64,000 nucleotides of DNA from Lachnospiraceae bacterium (GCA_022510615.1 JAFLTC010000003.1:99685-163684); one strand, 5' to 3'. Shown: positions 27,357 through 35,857, counted from the first letter of the stretch. Notes: a model not told the origin generated them from the letters alone. Made by a program: numbers and translations.

Positions 27357-28829
27357 ATGAACGGTTCTATGATTCGTTTTATTCTAGGATATATATTAAA
27401 GACGGAAGCCATTTTACTGCTGCTTCCCTGTGTTGTTGCCGGCTTTTACGGGGAAACCGAAGGGCTTTCCTATCTGATTGCCGCTTTGCTTTGTGGTATA
27501 TTCGGCTTTCTCATATGCTTTCGTAAACCGAAAAACACTGTTTTTTATTTAAAAGAGGGTTGTGTTGCTACATCCTTGGGATGGATATTTTTAAGTTTTT
27601 TTGGCTGTCTGCCTTTCCTTTTTACCGGGGAAATCCCATCCTTTACTGACGCCCTGTTTGAAACCGTCTCCGGCTTTACTACGACAGGTGCCAGTATATT
27701 AAGTGATGTGGAGGCTCTTTCCCACTGCTCCCTGTTCTGGCGCAGCTTTACCCACTGGATTGGCGGTATGGGAGTGCTTGTCTTTCTTCTTGCCATTATT
27801 CCTTTGAGTGGCGGCTCCCACTTTAATCTGATGCGGGCAGAGAGCCCGGGACCTTCTGTGGGGAAGCTGGTTCCTACTGTCAGATACACAGCCAGAATAC
27901 TCTATCTGATTTATCTTTCCCTGACTCTGTTAGAAATTTTTCTGCTGCTCGCCGGCGGCATGTCGCTCTTTGACGCGCTTAATACCGGATTTGGCACTGC
28001 CGGTACCGGCGGATTCGGCATAAAAAACGACAGTATCGCCAGTTATTCGCCCTACATCCAATGGGTCGTTACTATTTTTATGATTTTATTCGGTATTAAT
28101 TTTAATGCCTATTATCTTCTTATGTTCCGGAAACTAAAAAAGGTTCTTGCCATGGAGGAGGTCAGATATTACCTGCTTATTATCGTCGCTGCCATCGGCA
28201 TTATTTTTGCCAATATCCTGAATACATCGGCAGGCATTTTCGATGCACTGACGCACTCTTCTTTCCAGGTGGCTTCGATTATAACCACCACCGGATTTTC
28301 CACTGTGGACTTTAATCAGTGGTCCCAGACATGTAAATCCGTTCTGGTGCTGTTGATGTTTATCGGCGCCTGTGCCGGAAGTACCGGTGGCGGTATTAAA
28401 GTTTCCCGTTTTGTTATTTTAATCAAAACAGTAATAAAGGAACTCAATTCTTACATTCATCCAAAGAGTATCAAAAAAATAGAATTTGAAAAGAAGCCGG
28501 TGGCACATGAAGTAGTCCGCGCCGTCAATGTATACTTTATTACCTTTATGATTCTTTTTGTCGCCTCGGTATTTGCCATTTCCTTTGAAGGTAAGGATTT
28601 GATTACTAATTTTACTGCCGTTGCCGCCACCATTAATAACATCGGACCGGGTCTGGAGCTGGTGGGGCCTTCCCAGAATTTCAGTATCTTTACCTCATTT
28701 TCCAAGTATGTACTCATATTTGATATGCTGGCCGGCAGACTGGAACTGTTTCCGCTTCTGCTCCTTTTCCATCCGACATTATGGAAAGATTTTTTTATCG
28801 GACATAGGAGAAAGAAACGCTCTTCTTAA
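27357..28829 (+). CDS. trkH: Trk potassium transporter membrane subunit TrkH
   Basis: The protein has 490 residues with about ten helices and the repeated pore-loop signatures of the Trk/Ktr family: VSGFTTTGASILSDVEAL, GFGTAGTGGFGIKNDS, IITTTGFSTVDFNQW and ATINNIGPGLELVG. It mediates K+ uptake together with TrkA, encoded immediately upstream. The GACAGCTAGSTGGGIKVSR-like loop (GACAGSTGGGIKVSRF) is intact. Confidence 0.92.
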   Translation: MNGSMIRFILGYILKTEAILLLLPCVVAGFYGETEGLSYLIAALLCGIFGFLICFRKPKNTVFYLKEGCVATSLGWIFLSFFGCLPFLFTGEIPSFTDALFETVSGFTTTGASILSDVEALSHCSLFWRSFTHWIGGMGVLVFLLAIIPLSGGSHFNLMRAESPGPSVGKLVPTVRYTARILYLIYLSLTLLEIFLLLAGGMSLFDALNTGFGTAGTGGFGIKNDSIASYSPYIQWVVTIFMILFGINFNAYYLLMFRKLKKVLAMEEVRYYLLIIVAAIGIIFANILNTSAGIFDALTHSSFQVASIITTTGFSTVDFNQWSQTCKSVLVLLMFIGACAGSTGGGIKVSRFVILIKTVIKELNSYIHPKSIKKIEFEKKPVAHEVVRAVNVYFITFMILFVASVFAISFEGKDLITNFTAVAATINNIGPGLELVGPSQNFSIFTSFSKYVLIFDMLAGRLELFPLLLLFHPTLWKDFFIGHRRKKRSS

Positions 28830-28846
28830 TTTGTGAGTCAAATCCC

Positions 28847-29215
28847 TCAGGCGCAGTTGCTGATTGCCTTTCTTTCGATAAACCGCATCATGAACAGGGT
28901 GACAAGAAAGGCTGCCAGCTCCGCCAGTGGAAATGACACCCAGATCCATTCTTCTGCAAGAATTGTCAGAATCCAGGCCAATGGCAATGCAACCATCAGC
29001 ATCTGCACCGGAAACGCCAGGGTAAGGGCATTCACACCAAGGTCTCCCAGATTGACCGCTCCGGTCGGATCCTTCATACAACTGACAAAATAACTGTCCA
29101 CAATATTATAGAGGGCCTGAAGTGCCATGGATATCATCATCGGCAGCCCCATTTCCAGTAAAAGACGTTTCACCGGCTCCACTCCCATTTTATTCATTTC
29201 TTCTGCCTTCTGCAT
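28847..29215 (-). pseudogene. MATE-family efflux gene with a large in-frame internal deletion
   Basis: The frame encodes 122 residues from an ATG behind GGGAGGT. Residues 1-~70 match the N-terminus of MATE exporters (PVKRLLLEMGLPMMISMALQALYNIVDSYFVS...VNALTLAFPVQMLMVA). The sequence then passes directly into what is normally the C-terminal end (LPLAWILTILAEEWIWVSFPLAELAAFLVTLFMMRF). About 300 residues that should lie between are absent, with no frameshift. A MATE transporter needs 12 helices and this has about three, so it cannot transport alone. It still has a good promoter and a leader terminator. Confidence 0.75.
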
Positions 29216-29268
29216 CAATATATACCTCCCGCATTTTTTAGTGGGACGGTCTTTTTTTGCCAAACGAC

Positions 29269-29303
29269 AAAAAAAGACGCAAATCCCTGTCTGGATTTAC
29301 GCC
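29269..29303 (-). terminator. Promoter-proximal terminator in the leader of the MATE remnant
   Basis: On the minus strand GGCGTAAATCC (from 29303) pairs with GGGATTTGCGTC (to 29276), followed by seven T. It begins only about 12 bases after the predicted transcription start. The T-run can instead pair with AAAAAAAGAC at 29249-29258, an alternative hairpin that would compete with the terminator. This suggests attenuation. Confidence 0.65.
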
Positions 29304-29323
29304 TTTTGCTACTCGACGAACTT

Positions 29324-29352
29324 ATTTTATTTCTTAAAAAATAAAAAGTCAA
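29324..29352 (-). promoter_or_regulatory. Promoter of the MATE remnant
   Basis: TTGACT (29347-29352) and TAAAAT (29324-29329) with 17-base spacing on the minus strand. The expected start is near 29317, just before the leader terminator. Confidence 0.7.
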
Positions 29353-29437
29353 GCAAAAAATTTTTTTATTTTTATGTTGACAATTCGACTTTTTTAGTGA
29401 TATGATGCCAAAGGAAATTAAATAATATCACACATAA

Positions 29438-29466
29438 TTGACACAAGTAGTGCTTGCACGTAAATC
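29438..29466 (+). promoter_or_regulatory. Possible promoter of the DUF2798 gene
   Basis: TTGACA (29438-29443), 17 bases, TAAATC (29461-29466). The -10 is imperfect. The leader to the ATG at 29544 is about 70 bases. Confidence 0.45.
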
Positions 29467-29543
29467 TGATTACAGAGTTATGTTATCTGAATTTATTACA
29501 GCACCTGTGTCTTTTTTTGTGTATTCAGAAAGGATGGTAAATT

Positions 29544-30119
29544 ATGCCACAAAATCAATTTCAGAGAATGGTATTTGCCCTTCTCACTGTTATCGTCACT
29601 GTTCACGCCTATGTGTTTTACAGCCTGTATGTTGTCAACGGTCAGACCTTAATGGCAGTTACCGGTGCCGACAGTGTACTTGCCGCCATTCATCAGCAGG
29701 GCGGAGTTTATATGGCTGGTAATTTTGTTCCAATCTGGGCCGTGGTTCTGGTAGAGTTTATACTGGCCTATTCACTGGAAATTTTTATGGGGAGTCCCCT
29801 CTCCTTCCGTCTGGCCAGCAAAGTTTTTGATCCACGAAAGAACCACCCAATGCTCTTTGAAACCGCTATCATCTGTGCCACCGTCGGCATCATGTGCCCG
29901 GCTATGAGTCTTTTGGCGGCTGTTCTATATTACCCTTACTACACCGGTTTTGACTTCCTTACCCTGATGGCAAACTGGCTGAAGCTGGTGTGCTTCAATT
30001 TCCCATTTGCCTTCTTTAGTCAGCTGTTCTTTATCCAGCCGTTTGTGCGTACCGTATTTAAAAACTTAGTTCTTCGTTATGCCGGTAACCGTAAAGTCCA
30101 GCCCCTCGACAACGGATGA
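29544..30119 (+). CDS. DUF2798 membrane protein
   Basis: The protein has 191 residues with about four membrane helices in two similar pairs. Each pair has an F-N/F-x-F-P-F or W-A-V-V-L-V-E-F type segment (NFVPIWAVVLVEFILAYSLEIFMGSPLSFRLASKVFDP; FNFPFAFFSQLFFIQPFVRTVF), as in the DUF2798 family. The function of the family is unknown. The start is behind GAAAGGATGG. Its last 54 bases overlap, tail to tail, the end of the metal-binding protein gene on the other strand. Confidence 0.75.
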   Translation: MPQNQFQRMVFALLTVIVTVHAYVFYSLYVVNGQTLMAVTGADSVLAAIHQQGGVYMAGNFVPIWAVVLVEFILAYSLEIFMGSPLSFRLASKVFDPRKNHPMLFETAIICATVGIMCPAMSLLAAVLYYPYYTGFDFLTLMANWLKLVCFNFPFAFFSQLFFIQPFVRTVFKNLVLRYAGNRKVQPLDNG

Positions 30120-30434
30120 AAGTTCCTCGTCAGAGGGTTCTTTACTATAAGATACGACAGCAAGCTTCTTTTTTAAATTTACCTTGCATACCACACCATC
30201 TATCCGATTGATGGCGCGCTCGATACTGTTCTTACAGTTATCGCAGTGCATGCCCTCAATGCGGATAATTTTTTCGCCGACGGCAGAAGTATCCAGCTTC
30301 TTACTTTCTCCCGCAGTGCAGCAGCCACCACTGCAACCACAGCAGCCACTCTGTCCCTTCATATGTTTTATGGTTGAAAAAGCAGCGGCAGCAATAATAA
30401 CCGCCAAAATCACAATAACAATAATCGTTCCCAT
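30066..30434 (-). CDS. Membrane-anchored protein: FeoB-associated Cys-rich segment plus heavy-metal-associated domain
   Basis: The protein has 122 residues. An N-terminal helix (IIVIVILAVIIAAAAFS) is followed by a Cys cluster (GCCGCSGGCC) like FeoB-associated Cys-rich membrane proteins. A heavy-metal-associated domain (residues ~53-122) follows, with the metal motif GMHCDNC and the usual beta-alpha-beta pattern. By family the HMA domain binds Cu(I) or a similar soft metal. Joining the two on one short anchored protein is uncommon; I infer metal capture at the membrane. The stop lies inside the converging DUF2798 gene. Confidence 0.75.
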   Translation of the reverse strand: MGTIIVIVILAVIIAAAAFSTIKHMKGQSGCCGCSGGCCTAGESKKLDTSAVGEKIIRIEGMHCDNCKNSIERAINRIDGVVCKVNLKKKLAVVSYSKEPSDEELSSVVEGLDFTVTGITKN

Positions 30435-30479
30435 AATCTGTTTTCCCCTTATGTTATATAAATTATTTCTATCTTATTT

Positions 30480-30497
30480 AGTTAGTTTATTCTAACT
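30480..30497. promoter_or_regulatory. Small palindrome upstream of the metal-binding protein
   Basis: AGTTAG-TTTATT-CTAACT is a perfect 6-bp inverted repeat, 46 bases before the start. The TTAG...CTAA shape loosely recalls DtxR-family boxes, but the match is weak. Confidence 0.3.
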
Positions 30498-30685
30498 TAT
30501 GTTCAATATAACATACTTTGTTTTATTTGGCAATAAAATATTTATTTTTTGTAACTTTGTTAACTTGCTTATGGATAAATTTATCAATGACGACTTAATA
30601 AAATTATGTATCAATAACGGACTTGACGGAAAATATAAAATCAGATAATACAAACAGAGGTTATATCTACCGGAAAGGAGTTACT

Positions 30686-31366
30686 GTGAGTCAGGGAATC
30701 ATAGAAATGATACGTCGCATAAACACAGAACAAATTGATACTCAGCTGGCTCTCCATTGTGCTCCGCTGATTGTGGGATTGAAAACATCTAACCTGTTTA
30801 TTATCCAGCGAAAACAATTTCGTCTGGTTCGGAAATTGCTGCATAGCAGTAACATCTGCTATTACATTTTCTATCTGACAGAAAAAAGGGCTACCGTTTT
30901 TTTATATAACAGGATAAAACTGCAAAACCATCTGGCAGAAAAAGAGATACGGGAATTTTTATCCTCCTCCGGCTATAAACAGACAAGTTTAAAGACGGTA
31001 CTTCCGGTCTTTCGGGAAAGATATCAGACCTATCTTCAGGAAAAAAGAAATTTCCCCCACGAGATAGGACTTCTGTTAGGCTATCCCATAGAGGATGTCA
31101 GGGGCTTTGTCGAAAATAACGGAAAGAATTATCTCTACACCGGATACTGGAAAGTGTATGAAGATGTGCCGGCAAAAAAACATTTATTCCGCATGTATGA
31201 GCTGGCTAAGGAAACCTTGATTCAACTTGTGATAAACGGGGTCAGCATGGAAGAAATTATGGAGGCTTATAGCACTACTCCATCAGGGAAAACTTCTGCC
31301 CCCGTCTCTCAATCCGGGCAATCTGCCCGGCATATTCCGGATACGCTTCACAAAACCTGCGAATAA
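30686..31366 (+). CDS. DUF3793 family protein
   Basis: About 226 residues. I place the start at GTG (30686) behind AAAGGAG; the frame upstream to 30623 contains a promoter-like TTGACG-17-TAATAC. Family features are LALHCAPLIVGLKTSNLF near the start, the mid block FPHEIGLLLGYPIEDVRGFVENNGKNYLYTGYWKVYED, and a C-terminal helix ending in EEIMEA. DUF3793 is common in Clostridia and of unknown function, probably cytosolic. The last ~30 residues lie antisense to the MBL hydrolase gene (92-base tail-to-tail overlap) and look like an added tail. Confidence 0.8.
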   Translation: MSQGIIEMIRRINTEQIDTQLALHCAPLIVGLKTSNLFIIQRKQFRLVRKLLHSSNICYYIFYLTEKRATVFLYNRIKLQNHLAEKEIREFLSSSGYKQTSLKTVLPVFRERYQTYLQEKRNFPHEIGLLLGYPIEDVRGFVENNGKNYLYTGYWKVYEDVPAKKHLFRMYELAKETLIQLVINGVSMEEIMEAYSTTPSGKTSAPVSQSGQSARHIPDTLHKTCE

Positions 31367-32006
31367 TTCTATACTTCGTCCAGAAGTGCATAGGAAAAAC
31401 CATGCGGCTTTCGGTATATTCCAAAAACAGTTTCATGCCGCCGAAGGCCTCCTCCCTCTGCCTCGGATCCAGCGGTACAAAGGCAACGTCAATCCGCCTT
31501 CCCCGTATCTTCTCCAATTCCCGACGGTAATTGCTATCCATGTTGTTATTGTAGGCTTTTGACTCCCCCTTCCATACCCAGCGGTTTAAATCCCCCGCAT
31601 GGTATATGGTACGTCCTTCATATTCCAGAAAATAGGCCACACCCTCATCTGTGGAGCGCAGAGTTGTAATATGCAGCTGCCTGCCACCTTCCAGAGTCAA
31701 ATCCTGAAAGCTGTCCCGGCGGCAGACGGTGATTTTTTCAGAAAGCTCTATCCCCTGCTGTCGGTACTCGCTGACTACACGCCGGAAATGGACATCCTTC
31801 GAGAGCACATAATGAACATGCGGATATTTCTTTGTCAGTGTGAAAATCTCCGGGTTATAGTGATCCGGATGCCAGTGGCTGACAAACACTACTAAAGGCC
31901 TGTCCGTTCCCATGTCCGGCAGCTTCCCTTTATAATAATCAAATAAAAAGCCGATATCCCCCATATCCAGAAAAAAACCGCTGTGGGCAATATATGTGAT
32001 TTCCAT
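31275..32006 (-). CDS. MBL-fold metallohydrolase
   Basis: The protein has 243 residues with metal-ligand motifs SHWHPDHY (about residue 43), HAGDLN (about 136) and FPMHFW near the C-terminus. The layout resembles the UlaG/RNase Z-like branch of small metallo-beta-lactamase-fold hydrolases. The substrate is unknown. The start is behind AAAGGACAGGG. Its 3' end overlaps the DUF3793 gene by 92 bases. Confidence 0.82.
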   Translation of the reverse strand: MEITYIAHSGFFLDMGDIGFLFDYYKGKLPDMGTDRPLVVFVSHWHPDHYNPEIFTLTKKYPHVHYVLSKDVHFRRVVSEYRQQGIELSEKITVCRRDSFQDLTLEGGRQLHITTLRSTDEGVAYFLEYEGRTIYHAGDLNRWVWKGESKAYNNNMDSNYRRELEKIRGRRIDVAFVPLDPRQREEAFGGMKLFLEYTESRMVFPMHFWTKYRIIRRFCEAYPEYAGQIARIERRGQKFSLME

Positions 32007-32090
32007 AACACCCTGTCCTTTCTCTGATAAGTTTTCTTTAGATTAGCATACCCATGTATTACCGGTCAAGGCATTCCGTCGTAAGCAGAA

Positions 32091-33812
32091 TTATCTAGGA
32101 AGGGAATTTCTCAGACACAGCGCTCCCCAGCCTACATTTTCATTTGGGTACTCACTATAAGCGGTCAGCGGCTTTGCTCCCTTGGCAAGATACGCCTTTA
32201 TTTTCTCCCCGAATAAAAACGGGTCCTGTCCCTGTACAATTCCATACTGCATAAGAAGTGCCGCACTGCCGGTAACAAAAGGACAGGCCATGGAAGTGCC
32301 GGATTTGGCGGTGTATCCTCCTCCGGGCGCACAGGACAAGATATTGACTCCCGGTGCCGCAATATCCGGTTTTCTGACAATGCCATTCAAAGCTCCCTGT
32401 CCGGAAAAATTTGCAAAGCTTCCGGTATTACTGTCATAAGCCCCCACCGTAATCGGCTTGGAAGCAGTGGAGGGAATGGTCAGCGTGTTTTCCACTGTCG
32501 GAACTAAAAACCCGGTCTCAGCATTAATACTGCTACCGGATGGAAGCCATATATTAAATCTGCCATCCGCAATTCTTTTTGGCATAAAAGAAAGCTTCCA
32601 GATTCCACTCCGTATCGTATTCTGGATTCCCTCCGGCAGCATTTCCAGATAGATTTCCTGATTTGTACTGTAGGGAGATGGCTCTCCAAAATACCATAAA
32701 ATTTCTGTACTGTCCAGTACGCTGCGATAAGGGCCCTTAGAATATTCCGTAAAAATAACTGAGCTCCCTGACGGCGATGTGAGACTGATTTGAAAATCGT
32801 CCACATAATTCTTCCATATCTGTATGCCCAGACTGCTCTCCCCGGGTGCTATAGCAAATTCAATCAGATAATTTCTGTCCCCCGTCAGTCTCCCTGCGGC
32901 ATGTCTTCTCTGGTTTCCCTCATTACCGCTCCCGATGCAGATTGTTGTCCTTCCAACCCCCGCCACACTATCCAGATAGGTCTCTAATAAAGAGGTTCCG
33001 TCATGGGCACCATAGTTATTTCCATAGCTTAAATTTAGTGCCAGGGGTATGGATAGTTCGATGGCCTTCCGAACACAAAAATCTATTCCCATCATCAGTT
33101 CGGTGGTCTGTGGAAATCCATTTCTACTCCTTCCTCTAAGCTTTACCACAAGAATATCCGCCTCATAGGCCACGCCTCTTTGTTCTCCTCTGCTGGCTCG
33201 TCCATTACCGGCTGCAATTCCGGTCACATGGGTGCCATGACCACTGACATCCGTACTGGGAGAAGTTTCTCCCGTTTCCAGTATCGTATTGATTTCCTCT
33301 CTGTCAAAATACCGCCCGATTGGATATCCCATGGGCGGTGTTCCGTTTGTCAGTGTCTGATCCCATAAGCCTGTCAGCCTCGTTGTCCCATCCTCATTCC
33401 GGAAATCCGGGTGAAACAAATCTATGCCACTGTCTATCACTGCCACTAAAATTCCTTTTCCGCTGAGGTTATAGGGTTCCCTTTGCACCGGCGGAATGCA
33501 GGAAGCCAGCTTTCCCTCGTATAGAGTAAAGGAAAGTGCCTTTGGTTTTTCAATATACTCCACTTGGGGATTTGATGATAAAGTTTCCAGCATAGCCTCG
33601 CTCAAACGAAGAATGGCATAGCCCCCTAACAGCGGAGTCACCTGCGTAAATTCACCGTCAAGCTCTCCGATATCGCCGGAATACCGGATAATGACCTCCC
33701 ACAGATTGTCCGTCGTATCATACCCGGCAGACAGGTTTTCACTTTTTTCTCTTGTCTGCTCCGGGGTATCCAATGCCAGTTCCAACAGATTTTCAATTTT
33801 TTGGTCCGCCAT
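32091..33812 (-). CDS. Csp-like subtilisin-family serine protease
   Basis: The protein has 573 residues. The start is at 33812 behind GGAGG, overlapping the SigK gene by 20 bases. An N-terminal ~100-residue prodomain-like region precedes the S8 domain. The triad is intact: Asp in VAVIDSGIDLFHPDF, His in VSGHGTHVTGIAAG and Ser in KSGTSMACPFVTGSAALL. A ~130-residue jelly-roll insertion lies between the Asn (GSGNEGN) and Ser segments, as in the CspA/B/C germination proteases of Clostridia and their many vegetative relatives. There is no signal peptide. The link to the SigK gene makes a sporulation or germination role attractive, but the family is larger than that. Confidence 0.8.
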   Translation of the reverse strand: MADQKIENLLELALDTPEQTREKSENLSAGYDTTDNLWEVIIRYSGDIGELDGEFTQVTPLLGGYAILRLSEAMLETLSSNPQVEYIEKPKALSFTLYEGKLASCIPPVQREPYNLSGKGILVAVIDSGIDLFHPDFRNEDGTTRLTGLWDQTLTNGTPPMGYPIGRYFDREEINTILETGETSPSTDVSGHGTHVTGIAAGNGRASRGEQRGVAYEADILVVKLRGRSRNGFPQTTELMMGIDFCVRKAIELSIPLALNLSYGNNYGAHDGTSLLETYLDSVAGVGRTTICIGSGNEGNQRRHAAGRLTGDRNYLIEFAIAPGESSLGIQIWKNYVDDFQISLTSPSGSSVIFTEYSKGPYRSVLDSTEILWYFGEPSPYSTNQEIYLEMLPEGIQNTIRSGIWKLSFMPKRIADGRFNIWLPSGSSINAETGFLVPTVENTLTIPSTASKPITVGAYDSNTGSFANFSGQGALNGIVRKPDIAAPGVNILSCAPGGGYTAKSGTSMACPFVTGSAALLMQYGIVQGQDPFLFGEKIKAYLAKGAKPLTAYSEYPNENVGWGALCLRNSLPR

Positions 33813-34467
33813 AGCTGCCTCCGTTTCTCTCATAGGCTTTGCGAAGCTTTAACAGCGCTTTCTTTTCAATACGACTGACATAACTTCTGCTGATTCCCAG
33901 TTGTTTTGCAATTTCCCGCTGGGTTACCTCCGGCTGCTCCGATACATAAGGCCATCTGGGGATGCCGTATCGCAGACGTATAATTAATTTTTCTCTCTCT
34001 GTCAGAGTGTCCTCAATAAACCCATACAATTTAGAAATATTTTCTTCCTTTTCCATCCGCTCCGGTATGTCTTCGTCTACCGTTTCCAGTACATCCAGAA
34101 AATTCAGGGAATTTCCCTCTCCGTCATCTCCGCCAATAGGCTCATATAAAAAAACTTCTTTGGATTGCTTTTTATCACTTCGGAATGTCATTAAAAGCTC
34201 GTTATCAATACATCGTGAGGCATAAGTAGCCAGTCTTACCCCCTTTTCCTTACAATAGGTATCCACCGCCTTAATTAAGCCAATGGTTCCAATGGAAATC
34301 AAATCATCGACACTGTGGTCGGAATTACCATATTTTTTTACAAGATAAGCCACCAGACGAAGATTTCTCTCGATTAAAATATTTCTGGCCTCCTTATCCC
34401 CCTGCTCCCATCTTTTGAGGTATTCACTTTCTTCCTCTACGCTTAAGGGTTGTGGAAATGACTGCAT
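33793..34467 (-). CDS. sigK: Sporulation sigma factor of the SigK type, without pro-sequence
   Basis: The start is at the ATG at 34467. The protein opens MQSFPQPLSVEEE, matching mature SigK. Region 2 reads NLRLVAYLVKKYGNSDHSVDDLISIGTIGLIKAVDTY. Region 4 contains QREIAKQLGISRSYVSRIEKKAL, closer to SigK than SigE. An in-frame stop lies just upstream of an alternative GTG (34488), so the ~20-residue pro-sequence of B. subtilis SigK is absent, as reported for Clostridioides difficile. About ten extra residues (RYGIPRWPYVSEQPE) precede the helix-turn-helix. It would direct late mother-cell transcription during sporulation. The gene is uninterrupted. Confidence 0.82.
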   Translation of the reverse strand: MQSFPQPLSVEEESEYLKRWEQGDKEARNILIERNLRLVAYLVKKYGNSDHSVDDLISIGTIGLIKAVDTYCKEKGVRLATYASRCIDNELLMTFRSDKKQSKEVFLYEPIGGDDGEGNSLNFLDVLETVDEDIPERMEKEENISKLYGFIEDTLTEREKLIIRLRYGIPRWPYVSEQPEVTQREIAKQLGISRSYVSRIEKKALLKLRKAYERNGGSYGGPKN

Positions 34468-34608
34468 GGTACACCCCGGATGAATCACATTACTTTAGTC
34501 TATGTGTTTTTTTGTCCACAAGTGCATGGCTACCGGGAAGATTTCCTTTGTAAAATCTTTCGGTTATGATAAAATAGAACTGATCAGAAGAACAAACAGG
34601 AGGTACTT

Positions 34609-35751
34609 ATGAATAGAAAGGAAATATCTGAAATTAAAAAACGATTTACAAAAACAAAATGCAGCATTACGAGAATATGCGGCTGCTATGTAGATGCAGA
34701 AAAAAATAAAAGACTGGAGTTAAAAGAGGCATTTCTCGGACTGCCGGAGGAGGAAATGTATAAATACATTGATATTTTTCGCAAAACACTCTCCGGCTCC
34801 ATCGGAAGAACTCTTATGAATATGGAATTTCCCACCGAAGAGGAGACAAAGGAGGACGGTACTCAGCGTTTTTTGATGAAACTGGTGGAAAGCAAATTAC
34901 AAGATTCCAAATTGCTGGACCAGTTTTATGATAAAGTCATTGAACACTACAAGAATCCGGAAAATTATTTTATCATCCTCATTCACGATGCCTACGATAT
35001 TCCGAAAATCACCTCCGACGGTGTAGAAAATTTTGATGCCTCGGAATATGTGTATGACTATATTTTGTGCAGCATCTGTCCGGTCAAGCTGACGAAACCG
35101 GGACTTTGCTACAACGCCGAGACCAATCTGATTCAGGACCGCATCCGAGACTGGCTGGTACAGCCGCCGGAGCTCGGCTTTTTATTCCCGGCATTTAACG
35201 ACCGGAATATGGATATACATAGTCTGTTGTACTATTCTAAAAACGCTGATGAACTGGATTTTGCCATTACGGAAAATCTGCTGGGCTGCCAGCTGCCTCT
35301 GCCTGCCAAAAGCCAGAAGGAAACCTTTAATGCCATTGTAGAGGAATCCCTTGGTCTGGATTGTGATTATGATGTCGTAAAATCCATCCATGAAAATCTG
35401 AATCAAATGGTAGAAGAAAATAAAGAAAATCCGGAACCCCTTTCTTTAAATAAAGCGGATATGAGCCGCCTGCTGGAAAAAAGCGGTGTGGAGGGGGAAA
35501 AAATCGAGGCCTTTGAGGCACATTTTGAAGAAACAGTGGGCGAAAAGGAAACACTAATGGCAGATAATATTTCTAACACCAGAAAATTTGAGGTGCGCAC
35601 ACCGGATGTGACGGTACAGGTAAATCCGGAAAGGACCGATTTAGTAGAGACGAAAATCATTGATGGCGTTCCCTGCCTGGTTATTGAAATTAATGATTTA
35701 GTAGAGGTAAATGGGATTCAAATTGTGTCGGAATTGGTGGGGGAGGATTAA
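34609..35751 (+). CDS. DUF4317 family protein
   Basis: The protein has 380 residues, starting behind GGAGG with the family's characteristic opening MNRKEISEIKKRF and CSITRICGCYVD. Other blocks are ENYFIILIHDAYDIP, YVYDYILCSICPVKLTKPGLCYN and FLFPAFNDRNMDIHSLLYYSKN. The family is widespread in Clostridia and uncharacterised. The protein is soluble and acidic with no signal peptide. The gene is single and ends at a strong bidirectional terminator. Confidence 0.85.
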   Translation: MNRKEISEIKKRFTKTKCSITRICGCYVDAEKNKRLELKEAFLGLPEEEMYKYIDIFRKTLSGSIGRTLMNMEFPTEEETKEDGTQRFLMKLVESKLQDSKLLDQFYDKVIEHYKNPENYFIILIHDAYDIPKITSDGVENFDASEYVYDYILCSICPVKLTKPGLCYNAETNLIQDRIRDWLVQPPELGFLFPAFNDRNMDIHSLLYYSKNADELDFAITENLLGCQLPLPAKSQKETFNAIVEESLGLDCDYDVVKSIHENLNQMVEENKENPEPLSLNKADMSRLLEKSGVEGEKIEAFEAHFEETVGEKETLMADNISNTRKFEVRTPDVTVQVNPERTDLVETKIIDGVPCLVIEINDLVEVNGIQIVSELVGED

Positions 35752-35780
35752 ATATTCTAAAAAACAAGAAAAGCAGAATC

Positions 35781-35846
35781 AAAACAACAACTACCATCCA
35801 ATCAGTGAGAACCTTTCGAGCTCGATTGGATGGTAGCTGTTGTTTT
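35781..35846. terminator. Bidirectional terminator between DUF4317 and cupin genes
   Basis: Arms of 23 bases (35781-35803 and 35824-35846) differ at one G-U-compatible position. They have A-runs on the left and T-runs on the right, and stand between converging genes. Confidence 0.85.
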
Positions 35847-35857
35847 CGACACTGTTT

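Noticed and set aside
29249..29352. Known riboswitch upstream of the MATE remnant
   Set aside because: The region between promoter and terminator is only about 12 bases and matches no riboswitch core I know.
33793..34467. SigE rather than SigK
   Set aside because: The FPQPLS start, EPIG-x-D-x-EGN segment and LGISRSYVSRIEKKAL motif fit SigK better; SigE normally carries a long pro-region.
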